Made by a program: the position numbers and the translations under genes
Origin: Verrucomicrobiota bacterium
GTDB taxonomy: Bacteria > Verrucomicrobiota > Verrucomicrobiia > Chthoniobacterales > UBA10450
Assembly: GCA_003219195.1 (NCBI GenBank)
Contig: QHPX01000155.1
Location: forward strand, 1 to 53,372
Length of the DNA: 53,372 nucleotides
Reading direction: 5' to 3'
Shown here: piece after piece, positions 7,817-16,313 of the stretch
Position numbering within the stretch: the stretch's first letter is position 1
Layout of the letters: every line of letters starts with the position of its first letter
Notes under the pieces: generated by a model
What the model was told of the DNA's origin: nothing
The model's input: the letters and a program-made list of their open reading frames with translations, nothing else
Database searches by the model: none

Positions 7817-9868
7817 TTACCCGATGAAATGATCCCGATCTCTCAGCAACTCGATCGCAAATGTAGTACCTTTCCCCAGTCCTTTGCTGCGCGCGGAAAT
7901 CGTGCCTCCATGCATCTCAATGATCGCTTTACTAATGGCAAGACCAAGTCCAAGGCCTTCGTGGCGAGAATCGACCTGCTCAAAGACATCGAATATCTTG
8001 TCGAGAAATTCGGGTTCGATCCCGACGCCGCTGTCGCTGATCTCGATGGTCATTACGTCGGGTGTCCGGTTGCATGAGCGCACAGAAACCGCGCCGTGTT
8101 CTGGCGTAAATTTGCAGGCGTTACGAAGCACGTTCCAGAAAACCTGCTGCAAGCGTGGAGGGTCGACGGGCCAAGTGTGCAAAAAAGCCTCGAGAGAGAC
8201 GGCAAGCGTAAGATGTCGATTTTCGATTTCGGTCCGCACGATCTCGATGGCGTGCTGAAGCAATTCATGCACATCGGCTGTGCGAAGTTGAAGCTGTATC
8301 TTGCCGCGCGAGAGGCGGCTGAGATCGAGCAGGTCGTCGAGGAGCCATGCATCGAATTCAACGTTGCGGCAGACCATTCGTAATCCTTCCTGAATCTCTG
8401 GACTGAGACCAGGCTGGTTGACGGTGCCGCCAGCCCAGATCAGAACGGGCGTAAGCGGCGTGCGCAACTGGCGGCTAAGCGTCGCAAGAAATCGATCCTT
8501 GACTGCGTTCGCGGCATCGAACGCCTCTTTCCGTCGCTGTAACTCTGCCTCAATCTTCCGCCGATGAATAAAAAGGCCGATTTGACTCCCAAGCGCTGCT
8601 GCTAATTGGAGCAGGTCGTCGTCGGGCTGAACAATTGCCGGGCTGAGCAGCTCGAGGACGCCTTTAATCGAGCCTTCAGCGAAAAGCGGAAAACCGAAAC
8701 CGCCGCGGATGCCAGCCTCTGCTGCTGCATCTTTTCGTGGAAAATTCTTATCGCGAGTCACATCAGAAATCCACGTAGGCTTTTTTGAGGCGAACACTCT
8801 CCCAGGCAGACCGATCGTGTTCAGGAGCGGCATGGTGCGAGTGACCGCTTCGAACTTGGCGAGCCAGGGCGCGCCCGTACGCCACGTCGTTTCACAACGC
8901 AGCACCTTCTCCTCCTCACGATACAGCCAGATGGAACCGAAAACCCAATTCCCGCTCGCGGCAATCGCCTGGATGATCTGAGGCCCGGTTGCGTTGAGCG
9001 ACTGCGAGCCGGCCAGCAACCCCGTGACGGTGTACTGCGCGGCACACCTCCGATCACTTCGAACGCGCTCAGTAATGTCGCGGGCGATTTTTGAAGCGCC
9101 GACAACACGGCCGCGCTCGTCTTTGATCGGGGAAAATGTTAGTGAAACCTCAAGCAGGATTCCGTCTTTACGGCGACGAACGGTCTCGTAATGATCGATA
9201 CGCTCCCCGTAACGGATCCGGGCGAGAATGGCTGGTCCCTCGTTTTGACGCTGCGGCGGCGGAATGAGAATGGCCATTGATTTGCCGATCACTTCGTCGG
9301 CCTTGTAACCAAAGAGCCGTTCCGCGCCTTGGTTCCAACTCGTAATCTTTCCATTGAGGTCTGTGCTAACGATCGCGTCGTCGGAAGATTCAACGATTGC
9401 CGCCAAACGCCGGCTAGCTTCTTCGTTGCGTTTACGCTCGGTGATGTCGCGCAGATATGCTGTGAAAAGCGTCGATCCGTCGATTTTGAACGGGCTGATC
9501 GCAAGCTCGACGAGAATTTCCGAACCATCGCGACGCATCCCCGCGATCTCGACCCGTTTTCCGAGCAGCGGCCCTTCACCTGTTCTCAAATAATGAGCTA
9601 ATCCTCTTCGATGTTGCGCGCGCATCCGCGGTGGAATAATCAGCTCGGCCAACTCCTCTCCGATGGCCTCCGCGCGCTTAAAACCGAAGACACGTTCGGC
9701 CACGGAATTGAATTCTCGGACGCGACCGGTGGCGTCCATGGTGATGATACAATCGAGCGTAGAATCGAGAATTGCGCGAGCGCGATTGAGCGCCTCCGGT
9801 TCCTCCGCCGGATTACGCTCTCTGCCTTGATCCTGTTGTCGTTTCTCTTTTACCTTTTTCGATGGCAT
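7817..9868 (-). CDS. PAS-PAS-GAF sensor histidine kinase lacking the phospho-acceptor histidine
   Basis: The 683-residue product is cytoplasmic (no membrane helix). Order: PAS at ~30-145 (STLDCIITMDATGRVREFN), PAS at ~155-275 (WNQGAERLFGYKADEVIGKS) with PAC segments, GAF at ~290-440, dimerisation helices at ~455-525, and a HATPase domain with N-box NVLRNACKFTPE, G1 SDSGVGIEPE and G2 GLGLGLAIS. The H-box reads LATLSRQLRTPLTPVL; the family has SHELRTPL, so residue 466 is Arg (codon CGC at 8473-8471) instead of His and the next is Gln instead of Glu. The enzyme therefore cannot autophosphorylate in the usual way. A homologue lies inverted at 11767-13700. No response regulator is adjacent. Confidence 0.88.
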   Translation of the reverse strand: MPSKKVKEKRQQDQGRERNPAEEPEALNRARAILDSTLDCIITMDATGRVREFNSVAERVFGFKRAEAIGEELAELIIPPRMRAQHRRGLAHYLRTGEGPLLGKRVEIAGMRRDGSEILVELAISPFKIDGSTLFTAYLRDITERKRNEEASRRLAAIVESSDDAIVSTDLNGKITSWNQGAERLFGYKADEVIGKSMAILIPPPQRQNEGPAILARIRYGERIDHYETVRRRKDGILLEVSLTFSPIKDERGRVVGASKIARDITERVRSDRRCAAQYTVTGLLAGSQSLNATGPQIIQAIAASGNWVFGSIWLYREEEKVLRCETTWRTGAPWLAKFEAVTRTMPLLNTIGLPGRVFASKKPTWISDVTRDKNFPRKDAAAEAGIRGGFGFPLFAEGSIKGVLELLSPAIVQPDDDLLQLAAALGSQIGLFIHRRKIEAELQRRKEAFDAANAVKDRFLATLSRQLRTPLTPVLIWAGGTVNQPGLSPEIQEGLRMVCRNVEFDAWLLDDLLDLSRLSRGKIQLQLRTADVHELLQHAIEIVRTEIENRHLTLAVSLEAFLHTWPVDPPRLQQVFWNVLRNACKFTPEHGAVSVRSCNRTPDVMTIEISDSGVGIEPEFLDKIFDVFEQVDSRHEGLGLGLAISKAIIEMHGGTISARSKGLGKGTTFAIELLRDRDHFIG

Positions 9869-9940
9869 CGAGCGGTGCGGGCCAGACTAACGGCTTGGCC
9901 ACGCGAAAGCAAGGCTACATCGGAATTGTCGCGGCATGTT

Positions 9941-10225
9941 CTAGCGCGCGTCGTAACCGAATCGAGGATCGAGTTTGGTCAACGCGTCCGCGGCGTATTC
10001 TTGATCTTCGGTCGAAAGATACTCCCGATAACCGCCCACCTTTCCGCGTCGCACTTTGAACGATTCCGGATCGCACACATCGCCCTGGCGCAGGATTTTT
10101 GAATCAAAAGCACCAGCTGCCTCCAATTTTTGCATGTTCTCAAACTGCGAAAAGTCGAGCGCCGCCTGCAAGATCGGCATGTCTGGGGCCGTTTCACCCA
10201 GCGCGGCAAGCAGGTGCAGTCGAAG
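9941..10225 (-). pseudogene. Sulfotransferase remnant (C-terminal ~90 residues)
   Basis: The frame contains LHLLAALGETAPDMPILQAA, FENMQKLEAAGAFDSKIL, DPESFKVRRGKVGGYREYL and ends KLDPRFGYDAR, matching almost residue for residue the C-terminus of the sulfotransferase at 10902-11693. The N-terminal two thirds, with both PAPS-binding motifs, are absent. Upstream in-frame sequence up to 10339 is unrelated. It is an inverted, 5'-truncated copy placed between the left histidine kinase and the 3' end of ssrA. Confidence 0.8.
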
Positions 10226-10271
10226 CGAGTTTCTCGAAGCGCGGATCATTCCGAAGCGGAAGTGCACTAAT

Positions 10272-10316
10272 AAAAAAGGTGGGTCACGGGTGAAAAACCG
10301 TGAGCCAAAAAAAACG
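10272..10316 (-). terminator. Probable ssrA terminator
   Basis: TCACGG (10284) and CCGTGA (10298) form a stem, extended by flanking GG/CC pairing; reading leftward it is followed by ACCTTTTTTATT. It lies about 80 bases beyond the mature 3' end of tmRNA. Confidence 0.5.
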
Positions 10317-10393
10317 GACAGTAGTGGACGTGTTTCCATTTACGTTCCCATGCATGCCATTCGCGCGTTACAACATCCTTATTATCAGCAATC

Positions 10394-10749
10394 TGGAGGC
10401 GAGGGGAGTTGAACCCCTGTCCTCGTCGCTGTCCACGCAGCCATCTACATGTTTATCCGGCGATGAGTTTTAAGGAGCCGAACGTTGCACCGGCACACTG
10501 CCGGCCCCCGAGCGTCCGCGAAATTCGATTCACCGCTCGGCGCGGTCGCCCCGCCGATTGGCCAGCCTGCTGTCCACGTTCCCGATGCTAGCAGGCGTCG
10601 CGCCGGAAACGTCGCGGTCAATTAAGCCGCGAGAGCGAGATCTTCGTGATCTGCGTTTATTTTTTTGGTCCGGTTTTTTACGAGGCCAACGAACCATCCT
10701 CGACATGCCGCCTGCGCTTCCAACCACAAGTCGAAGCCAGTACGCCCCC
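10394..10749 (-). ncRNA. ssrA: Transfer-messenger RNA (tmRNA)
   Basis: The RNA begins GGGGGCGTA and ends GGTTCAACTCCCCTCGCCTCCA, a T-arm plus an acceptor strand that pairs with GGGGGCG over seven pairs including the G3:U wobble of alanine tRNAs. The discriminator A is at 10394; the terminal CCA is not encoded (GAT follows). The resume codon and tag read GCA GAT CAC GAA GAT CTC GCT CTC GCG GCT TAA, giving the tag ADHEDLALAA, with the conserved ALAA degron end. Length is 356 nt. It rescues stalled ribosomes. Its 3' end is a known integration target, and the character of the DNA changes here. Confidence 0.95.
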
Positions 10750-10764
10750 ATTTTTGGAGAATAA

Positions 10765-10793
10765 ATTATAATCACGATCGGGTTGCTTTGCAA
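10765..10793 (-). promoter_or_regulatory. Sigma-70-type promoter of ssrA
   Basis: On the minus strand TTGCAA (10793-10788) and TATAAT (10770-10765) are separated by exactly 17 bases and lie 15 bases before the mature 5' end of tmRNA, so the primary transcript would start slightly upstream and be trimmed. Confidence 0.75.
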
Positions 10794-10901
10794 ACCAGGC
10801 GGCGTCGCGCTGGACGCGAGCGGATGATCGTTTCACAATGCGGAATGTTTCGGCCGCGCTGGAATTTGAGCAGCCGCTCTCGCGCTCTTTCGGGCGGGGA
10901 C

Positions 10902-11693
10902 ATGATCGTCCTCTCGATCCCGAAAAGCGGACGCACCTGGCTGCGGACGTTTCTCTGCGCTTACTTTTGCAAGTGCCGCGGCCATGACTTCACCCTCACG
11001 CCGGAGCGGTACGGCGATCCGGCAATTCCACGCGTCATTTATTCGCATGATTTGTTTGAGCACAGGACGAAGGGAAACCTTTGGGACGCGGTCCGCGGTA
11101 AATACTTGGTCCCAGCGAAAGAACTGCGCCGGGCAAAGATCGTGCTGCTCGCGCGCGATCCGCGCGACGTTTTTGTTTCGCTCTATTTACAAATGACCAG
11201 GCGCGATCCCGGAACGCGTGACGAATTTGGCCAGAGAACCATCGGTGAGATGTTACGCGATCAGCAATTCGGGATCGGCTCCATCGTCAAAACGATGAAC
11301 GATTGGCTGGATGAATTTTCAGGCCGCCGCAACTTCTCCCTCCTGCGATATGAATCGCTGCGCGCGGCGCCCGCCGAACAATTTCGCGCGTTGCTCGCCT
11401 TGCTCGGCGAAACGACACCCAACATGTCGATCTTTCAGGACGCGCTCGATTTTTCGGAGTTCGGCAACATGCAAAAATTGGAGGCAGCCGGCGTTTTCGA
11501 TTTGAAGATTCTCCAGGCCCGTGATATACGCGACCCGGAATCGTTCAAAGTGCGGCGCGGCAAGATTGGCGGTTTCGAGGATTATCTTTTCGCCGAAGAT
11601 CGACAATATGCGATTGATGCGTTGAGGCGGCTCGACCCCCATTTCGGTTACGAACCCATGGAGACGCGGCAATTGACTCCGAATCGGCATTGA
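10902..11693 (+). CDS. Sulfotransferase domain protein
   Basis: The 263-residue product starts MIVLSIPKSGRTWLRTFL, the 5'-phosphosulfate-binding loop of PAPS sulfotransferases, and has RAKIVLLARDPRDVFVSLY, the 3'-phosphate-binding motif. It would transfer sulfate from PAPS to an alcohol or sugar. GGGCGGGG precedes the ATG at 10902; in-frame ATGs at 10824 and 10845 are alternatives, and the frame open to 10665 runs into ssrA and is not coding. It carries two exact TGTCGATCTT-type motifs (11425, 11596), which the remnant at 9941-10225 has lost or never had. Same direction as the kinase gene that follows. Confidence 0.85.
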   Translation: MIVLSIPKSGRTWLRTFLCAYFCKCRGHDFTLTPERYGDPAIPRVIYSHDLFEHRTKGNLWDAVRGKYLVPAKELRRAKIVLLARDPRDVFVSLYLQMTRRDPGTRDEFGQRTIGEMLRDQQFGIGSIVKTMNDWLDEFSGRRNFSLLRYESLRAAPAEQFRALLALLGETTPNMSIFQDALDFSEFGNMQKLEAAGVFDLKILQARDIRDPESFKVRRGKIGGFEDYLFAEDRQYAIDALRRLDPHFGYEPMETRQLTPNRH

Positions 11694-11766
11694 TCGGCGA
11701 GAGGTCAGGCTGTTAATCTGCCGGAACGCCATGTGCTGCTCAAAGTTGCGAGCCGCACGGTGTTCA

Positions 11767-13700
11767 ATGGGATCAAGGCGACAAGAAGGCGACGTGAAGC
11801 AAATTCTGCCGGAATGGGCGGAGACGCTCAATCGCGCCATCCTGGAATCCGCGCTCGATTGCATCATCACCATCGACGGCAGCGGTCGCGTCCGGGAATT
11901 CAATCCCGCCGCTGAGCGCGTGTTCGGTTTTAGTCGTGCCGAAGCAGTCGGCAAAGAACTGGCCGAGCTGATTGTTCCTGAACGAATGCGCGCGCAACAT
12001 CGACAAGGACTTGCTCATTATCTGAAGACCGGGGAGGGCCCCTTGCTGGGAAAACGGATCGAGATCGAAGCGTTGCGGCACGACGGTTCCGAAATCTTGG
12101 TCGAGCTTGCCATCACTCCATTTAAAATCAACGGCAACCATTTTTTCACGGCCTATTTGCGTGACATCACCGAGCGCAAACGGGGCGAGACTGCCAGGAG
12201 CCGGTTGGCCGCGATTGTCGAAGCTTCGGCGGACGCGATCATCAGCACAGACCTCGAGGGCGAGATCACCAGTTGGAACGAGGGAGCGGACCGGCTCTTT
12301 GGCTACAAGCACGACGAAGTGATCGGCAAATCGGTCACGATTTTGGTTCCACCGGAGCGCCACGATGAAGAGCACGGCATTCTCGAACGAATCCATCGAG
12401 GCGAGCCTATCCATCATTACGATGCCGTTCGCTGCCGGAAAGACGGAACATTGTTGAATGTGTCGCTGACAGTTTCACGGATCAAAGATGAGAGTGGGCA
12501 TGTCATCGGGGCTTCAAAAATTGCGCGGGACATTACCGAGAGCGTCCGGATTGAGCGCCGACGTCTGTCGCAATACGCTGTAGCGAGTCTCCTGGCCGGA
12601 TCTTGGACGCTCGGCCAGGCGAGTTCAGCAATTCTCCAAACCATCGCGTCAATCGATGATTGGGTTTTGAGCGCGCTGTGGCTTTACGATTCGGAGGCTG
12701 GACTGTTGGGTTGTCGATCCATCTGGCATGGAGGGGCGGAAAAGCTGGAAAAGTTCGCGGAGGTCTCGCGTTCCACTCAATTCAAAAAAGGCGAAGGTCT
12801 GCCCGGCCGGGTCTGGGAATCGGAGAAACCGACCTGGATTTACGACGTCACGGTCGATCCGAATTTTCCGAGAGCGCCCGGGGCGGTGGAGGCGGGATTG
12901 CACGGCGGCTTTGCCTTTCCTCTTTTTGCGGGGCGTGCCATCAATGGCGTCATCGAGATGTTCAGTGAGCAGGTGGTCGAACCCGACCACGATTTGCTGC
13001 AACTGGTCGAAGCCTTCGGGAGTCTAATCGGGCTCTTTATCGAGCGGCGCCGGATCGAGCAGGAATTCTCACACCGGTGTTGATCTGGGCGGACGGAACG
13101 GTAAATCAACCCGATCTTAGTCCGGAGATCCAGCAAGGATTAAAAATGGTCTGCCGCAATGTCGAACTCGAGGCGCGGTTGATCGACGATCTGCTCGATC
13201 TCACACGCATCTCGCGCGGCAAATTACAGCTTCAACTTCGCCCGGCCGATGCGCACGAATTGCTTGGGGATGCGTTGGAAATTGTCCGCAGCGAAATCGA
13301 AGATCGACATCTCAAACTTTCTCTGTTTCTCGATGCTGCGCGTCACGAAGTGCATGTCGATCCTCCGCGTCTGCAGCAGGTTTTCTGGAACGTGTTTCGC
13401 AACGCCTGCAAATTCACGCCGGAAGGCGGCACGATTTCCGCGCGTTCATATAATCCGAGGCCGAACTTGCTCGTCATCGAGATCAGCGACAGCGGCGTGG
13501 GCATTGCCCCGGAATCTCTCGAGAAAATTTTCGAAGCCTTTGAGCAGGCTGATCCGCACCGCGAAGGGCTTGGCCTCGGTCTGGCCATTGGCAAAGCGAC
13601 CATCGAGATGCACGGGGGCACGATTCGCGCACGCAGCGAAGGACTCGGTAAAGGCGCGACATTTGTGATCGAGTTGCCTGTCCCGGCGCCGGCGGGTTAA
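11767..13700 (+). pseudogene. PAS-PAS-GAF histidine kinase, split by a frame-shifting deletion that removes the H-box
   Basis: Frame 1 (to the TGA at 13081) encodes PAS, PAS and GAF domains closely matching the gene at 7817-9868 and ends in RRIEQEFSHRC. Frame 3 resumes with TPVLIWADGTVNQPDLSPEI and runs through the HATPase domain (NVFRNACKFTPE, GLGLGLAIGKATIEMHGG) to 13700. Aligned with the left copy, about 29 codons are missing at 13067/13068, including the whole LATLSxxLRTP helix with the phospho-acceptor, and the frame is shifted. A separate C-terminal product could start at ATG 13125 or a TTG near the junction. The start at 11767 (MGSRRQEGD) is uncertain; 11731 is possible. An exact motif lies at 13300. 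Confidence 0.82.
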
Positions 13701-13715
13701 ACGAATCGATCCTGC

Positions 13716-14483
13716 TTAGCGTTTTCCCGTGCCCCAGCGGCGATGGAGAAAACGTTCCCACGGGGAGAAGAGAATTTTGTCCGCGAGCAACCCGATGACA
13801 ATGATCACCAGCATGATTCCGATGACCTGGTCCATCGCGTTGAGTTCGCGTCCATAATGGAGGAGATGGCCGAGACCGAATCCAGTGAGAATGGTCACAT
13901 AAATTTCCGCGGCCATGAGTGAGCGCCAGGCAAACGCCCAGCCTTGTTTCATTCCGCTCACCAAATATGGCAGCGATGCCGGTAAAATGACGCGCGTCCA
14001 TTTATGGAACGGCCTCGAGCCCATCGTGCGTGCCGCCCGCGCATAGATCGGCGGAATCGTGCGCACTCCCGTATCGGTCGCGATCACCACCGACCAGACC
14101 GTTCCCATAATCACGACAAAAAGCATTGCACTTTCAGTTTGTCCGAACCAAAGCAGCGCGAGCGGCACCCAGCAGACGCTTGGCAACGTCTGCAATCCCA
14201 GGGCGAGCACGCCGATGGTATCTTCGACAAAAGTCGATGAAGCGGTCAACAAACCGAGCGGCAATCCGATCGCTAGGCCAATAACATAACCAGACAGCAA
14301 TCGCCGTAATGTTACGATGGAAGCGCTCAACAATGTGCCGTCGCGCCCGGCGTTGACCACATAATCCCAGACGCTGAGCGGAGAGGGCAGCAAGACTGGC
14401 GACCAAATTTGCGCACGAACGATCGCGCCCCAAAGTGCGGCCAGCGCAACGAAAAATACAATCGCGAGCAAACTTCGTCTCAT
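13716..14483 (-). CDS. ABC transporter permease, sulfonate/taurine/nitrate type
   Basis: The 255-residue product has about six hydrophobic segments and the cytoplasmic EAA-like loop ARAARTMGSRPFHKWTRVILPASLPYLVSGM, typical of SsuC/TauC permeases. It forms the membrane channel for the substrate delivered by the binding protein at 15289-16245. Its ATG overlaps the stop of the ATPase gene in the arrangement TGATG at 14483, pointing to translational coupling. Last gene of the three-gene operon. The substrate is not determined by sequence; sulfonate, taurine, nitrate and thiamine precursors are all used by the family. Confidence 0.88.
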   Translation of the reverse strand: MRRSLLAIVFFVALAALWGAIVRAQIWSPVLLPSPLSVWDYVVNAGRDGTLLSASIVTLRRLLSGYVIGLAIGLPLGLLTASSTFVEDTIGVLALGLQTLPSVCWVPLALLWFGQTESAMLFVVIMGTVWSVVIATDTGVRTIPPIYARAARTMGSRPFHKWTRVILPASLPYLVSGMKQGWAFAWRSLMAAEIYVTILTGFGLGHLLHYGRELNAMDQVIGIMLVIIVIGLLADKILFSPWERFLHRRWGTGKR

Positions 14484-15289
14484 CAGCCGGTCAACGTCGC
14501 ATGAGCACCGTGTTCTTTCAGGGCCGCCGTCAATGTCGATGCATGCCGGGCGATTTCGATGCTGTTAAAATCGCGCGGGCGAGGCAGCGTTATGTCAAAA
14601 ACTTCGCGGATCCGTCCCGGCGTCGGAGACATGATTACGACGCGATCGGCCAGGCACGCCGCTTCCCGCACGTTGTGTGTAACGAAGATAATCGTTTTGC
14701 GGCGCTTCTCCCAAATACGCTGGATGTCGCCGTAAAGCTGCTCGCGCGTCATGGCGTCGAGCGCCGCGAACGGTTCGTCCATTAAGAGCACACGCGGGTT
14801 CGGCGCCAGCGCGCGTGCCAGCGCCACGCGCTGTTTCATCCCGCCGGAGAGCTCGTGCACGTTTGCTTCCATGAATTTTTCCAAGCCGACCAGATGAAGA
14901 AAGAATTTTGCGACCTCACGCCGTTCGGAATTGCGCAGGCCAGGCTTTAACTTCAAACCGAACATGACGTTGCCGAACGCATTGAGCCAGGGGAACAGGG
15001 CCGATTCCTGAAACATCACGAGTCGATGACGACCCGGATTGAGCACCGGCTCATTGTCGGCCAGCACGCGCCCTTTATCCGGCTTTTCCAGGCCGGCGAT
15101 GATGTCGAGCAACGTCGATTTTCCGCAACCGCTCGGACCGACGATGACGATGAATTCGCCCTCAGCGACTTTGAGCGAGATATCATCCAGCGCATGCACC
15201 GTCTGGCGCTTTTGCCGAAACCATTTCGAAACATGATCGACAATAAGCTTCGCCGGCGGCGGACCCTGCAGTTCTTCTTGCAGCGACAT
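14483..15289 (-). CDS. ABC transporter ATP-binding protein, SsuB/TauB type
   Basis: The 268-residue product contains Walker A GPSGCGKST (~residue 52), Q-loop FQESALFPWL, signature LSGGMKQRVALARAL, Walker B VLLMDEPFAALD and the H-loop FVTHNVREA. It energises uptake through the permease at 13716-14483. Start and stop overlap both neighbours by one base (TGATG), so the three genes are translated from one message. Confidence 0.93.
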   Translation of the reverse strand: MSLQEELQGPPPAKLIVDHVSKWFRQKRQTVHALDDISLKVAEGEFIVIVGPSGCGKSTLLDIIAGLEKPDKGRVLADNEPVLNPGRHRLVMFQESALFPWLNAFGNVMFGLKLKPGLRNSERREVAKFFLHLVGLEKFMEANVHELSGGMKQRVALARALAPNPRVLLMDEPFAALDAMTREQLYGDIQRIWEKRRKTIIFVTHNVREAACLADRVVIMSPTPGRIREVFDITLPRPRDFNSIEIARHASTLTAALKEHGAHATLTG

Positions 15290-16245
15290 CAGGGTTTTTC
15301 GAACAGTCGCGAAAGATCAGGCGCGGCCTTGATGAACCCCGACCGCACAGAATTTTGTGCAAATTTCTCCACCGACGCGCGCGGAATTTCCGCGCTGAAA
15401 ACAATTCGTTTCCATGCATGCTCGATCAATTCCGGAGTCATGTCGCTCTTCGTTTCCGCGAGCAGTTCCGCCATGACCAGTCGCTGCGCTTCGGCCGCAT
15501 TTTTCAAAATCCAATCCGTCAGCTCTGCGTTCGCCTGTACGAATTTGCGCACGAGGTCGCGTTGCTCACTCAGAAATTTCGCGCTTGAAACCAGCACGGT
15601 GGTCGCCGTTTCCGGTTCCTCCACGATTACCTTCCCCCTGGCTTCCATCTCGATGCGCGAGACCCAGGGCTCCACCGTCCAGACAGCGTCGATTTTCTTT
15701 TCCCGGAAAAGAGCAAGCTGGTCCGGGTTTTGCGTCGGAATAACCTGGGCGTGGCCGCCAAGCTGTGTAATTTTTAGTCCGCCAGCCACCAGCCATGCGC
15801 GGCATGAAATGTCCTGTGTGTTCCCAAGTTGGGGCGTGGCGATTTTTTTTCCTCGAAAGTCGCCAGGCGTTTTTAGGTTTTGGTCCGGCTGAACGACGAG
15901 GGCCGCTCCGCCGATCAATCGGATCTCGTCGCCGTTTGACTTTGTGTAGGCGTTTAGCGCCGGTCCAGGCCCAACGTAGGTAAGCTCGATCGACTTCGCG
16001 AAAAGCGCCTCCATCGCGCTCGGACCCGCGTTGTAAACGAACCATTCGATTTTTGTCCCCGGGCCGATTCGCTCTTCAAACCAGCCTTTCCCCTGGCGGG
16101 AAAGTGCATGTGCCACCAACCCCTGCACATGCGTTACGTTCGGGAAATGGCCTGCTCGAACTTTCGTTTCCGCCCAAAGCGGAGCCGCCGTAGCCAACGC
16201 AAGGGAAATGGACAAAAGCGTTTTCATAACCCTGATTCGTTTCAT
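15289..16245 (-). CDS. Periplasmic substrate-binding protein of SsuA/NMT1 type
   Basis: The 318-residue product starts MKRIRVMKTLLSISLALATAAPLWAE, a signal peptide; the second Met (residue 7) is an alternative start. The body reads VRAGHFPNVTHVQGLVAHAL, IEWFVYNAGPSAMEALFAKSIELTYVGPGPALNAY and PQLGNTQDISCRAWL, matching the NrtA/SsuA/TauA (NMT1-like) class II binding-protein fold. It captures a small anion for the ATPase/permease pair encoded downstream. First gene of the operon. Sulfotransferases and a CysJ-like reductase nearby make a sulfur compound plausible but do not prove it. Confidence 0.87.
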   Translation of the reverse strand: MKRIRVMKTLLSISLALATAAPLWAETKVRAGHFPNVTHVQGLVAHALSRQGKGWFEERIGPGTKIEWFVYNAGPSAMEALFAKSIELTYVGPGPALNAYTKSNGDEIRLIGGAALVVQPDQNLKTPGDFRGKKIATPQLGNTQDISCRAWLVAGGLKITQLGGHAQVIPTQNPDQLALFREKKIDAVWTVEPWVSRIEMEARGKVIVEEPETATTVLVSSAKFLSEQRDLVRKFVQANAELTDWILKNAAEAQRLVMAELLAETKSDMTPELIEHAWKRIVFSAEIPRASVEKFAQNSVRSGFIKAAPDLSRLFEKP

Positions 16246-16313
16246 GTCGATGTTCGTTCCGTCTTAAAGATTCGGCGTAAGGATTAAGCGCGGGCGTGAT
16301 TACGGCAATCGAA

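Noticed and set aside
10665-10901. Upstream extension of the sulfotransferase frame
   Set aside because: It overlaps ssrA and its promoter and shows no family similarity before MIVLSIPKSG.
13081-13083. Kinase split read as two natural proteins (sensor plus separate ATPase)
   Set aside because: The left homologue is continuous and the missing part is exactly the H-box region, so a deletion is simpler.
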